Shown here: in pieces, positions 4,449-5,097 of the stretch | How positions within the stretch are numbered: the stretch's first letter is position 1 | How the letters are laid out: each line of letters begins with the position of its first letter | From: Actinomycetota bacterium | GTDB lineage: Bacteria; Actinomycetota; Thermoleophilia; Solirubrobacterales; Solirubrobacteraceae | Length of the DNA: 5,097 nucleotides | Assembly (NCBI GenBank): GCA_019348575.1 | Contig: JAHWJE010000158.1 | Span: 1-5,097, forward strand | Reading direction: 5' to 3' | Made by a program: the position numbers and the translations under genes | The notes under the pieces: model-generated | The model's input: the letters and a program-made list of their open reading frames with translations, nothing else | Databases searched by the model: none | What the model was told of the DNA's origin: nothing

Positions 4449-5097
4449 ATGGCGGTGAACATGACAGTTCAGATGACGCTCCCGCCGATGGGCGAGTCCG
4501 TCCGCGAGGGCACCGTCCTGGAATGGCACAAGCAGGAGGGCGAGCCGGTCGAGGCCGACGAGACGCTCGTCGAGGTGTCGACGGACAAGGTCGACGCGGA
4601 GGTTCCGGCGCCCGCGTCGGGAACCCTCGTGAAGATCCATGCCGGCGAGGGCGAGACGGTCGCGGTCGGCGCGGTGCTCGCCGAGATCGCCACGGACGGC
4701 AGCGCTCGCGCGGCGGCGGCGCCCGACGGTGCGCAGCGCGCCGTCGAGGACGAGCCGCCGGCGGGCGCCGGCGACGGGGCGTCGCCGGCGGATGGGGCGC
4801 TCGTCGACATCGTCACGCCCGCGGGCGGCGAATCCGTCCAGGAGGGCACGATCCTCGAATGGACCGTGCAGGTCGGCGACCCCGTCGAGGAGGGTCAGAC
4901 GGTCGTCGAGCTGTCGACCGACAAGGTCGACATGGAGCTGGCGGCGCCCGTCGCGGGCACGATCGCGGAGATCCTCGCCGCCGCGGGAGAGACCGTCACC
5001 GTCGGCGACGTCATCGCCCGCGTCGCCCCGCGCGACGGCAACGGCGCCTCAGCCGCGCGCTCGGCGGCGGCCGATCCGGGCGCCGCGCACGATCCCC
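4449..5097 (+). CDS. sucB: 2-oxoacid dehydrogenase E2 (dihydrolipoamide acyltransferase), N-terminal part with two lipoyl domains; runs off the window
   Basis: The first 216 residues of a dihydrolipoamide acyltransferase are visible. Lipoyl domain 1 spans about residues 8-82 and carries the swinging-arm lysine in STDKVD at Lys47. An Ala/Pro/Glu/Asp-rich linker (about 83-116) follows. Lipoyl domain 2 spans about 117-192 with Lys159, again in STDKVD, and a second flexible linker starts at about 193. The peripheral-subunit-binding and catalytic domains lie beyond 5097. Such proteins form the core of the pyruvate or 2-oxoglutarate dehydrogenase complex, pass acyl groups to CoA in the cytosol, and need lipoylation. 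The LVEVSTDKVD context and tandem domains resemble actinobacterial E2 proteins annotated SucB or DlaT. The mycobacterial one actually serves pyruvate dehydrogenase, so succinyl- versus acetyltransferase cannot be decided here. The start is uncertain: ATG 4449, GTG 4455, ATG 4461 and ATG 4473 are all in frame before the domain, and AGGG at 4444-4447 could serve GTG 4455. Confidence 0.92.
   Translation, partial: MAVNMTVQMTLPPMGESVREGTVLEWHKQEGEPVEADETLVEVSTDKVDAEVPAPASGTLVKIHAGEGETVAVGAVLAEIATDGSARAAAAPDGAQRAVEDEPPAGAGDGASPADGALVDIVTPAGGESVQEGTILEWTVQVGDPVEEGQTVVELSTDKVDMELAAPVAGTIAEILAAAGETVTVGDVIARVAPRDGNGASAARSAAADPGAAHDP

Noticed and set aside
4431..4849. Minus-strand open frames opposite the E2 gene
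   Set aside because: The plus strand encodes two unmistakable lipoyl domains over the same bases; the antisense translations are low-complexity Ser/Ala/Pro sequence.
1..5097. Mobile element, phage, CRISPR, toxin-antitoxin or defence system
   Set aside because: I found no transposase, integrase, direct-repeat array, tRNA or attachment-site signature. All supported genes are metabolic or small conserved-type proteins with uniform high-GC codon use.

Overview
The window is a very GC-rich, gene-dense stretch of ordinary chromosome. Codon third positions are almost all G or C, start regions lack Shine-Dalgarno sequences, and several promoters appear to be leaderless. This points to a high-GC actinobacterium-like organism. 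The mix of protein families (DUF427, DUF3817, an E2 subunit with tandem lipoyl domains, an AGPS-like flavoprotein, an MGDG-synthase-like glycosyltransferase) would suit the Thermoleophilia/Solirubrobacterales, but that placement is inference. I see no phage, insertion sequence, CRISPR array, tRNA or rRNA.

Layout, left to right. (1) The 3' end of a plus-strand DUF427-type gene runs into the window and ends at 209. Its stop codon overlaps, tail to tail, the stop of a minus-strand gene. (2) A minus-strand pair follows: an alkyldihydroxyacetonephosphate-synthase-like FAD oxidase (563-2173) and, 21 bases downstream of it, a 111-residue protein of unknown function with an acidic C-terminal part (206-541). 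The small gene also has a plausible promoter of its own inside the end of the oxidase gene. (3) Only 23 bp separate the oxidase from the divergent plus-strand GT28/MGDG-synthase-like glycosyltransferase (2197-3297). The two -10 elements overlap on opposite strands in this gap. (4) A Nudix hydrolase (3346-4002) is coupled by an ATGA overlap to a small DUF3817 membrane protein (3999-4319). (5) After a 129-bp gap with a probable promoter, a 2-oxoacid dehydrogenase E2 gene begins (4449 onward). Two lipoyl domains are visible before it leaves the window.

The most interesting theme is regulatory. The five genes that head transcription units or could do so (small ORF, oxidase, glycosyltransferase, Nudix, E2) each have a -10-like hexamer ending 7 to 11 bases before the start codon and no convincing Shine-Dalgarno sequence. 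Leaderless or near-leaderless transcription is the simplest reading. The most interesting functional idea is that the divergent oxidase and glycosyltransferase belong to one membrane-lipid pathway (ether-lipid or glycolipid synthesis). This rests on family membership and shared promoter DNA only. I found no clearly novel multi-gene system.
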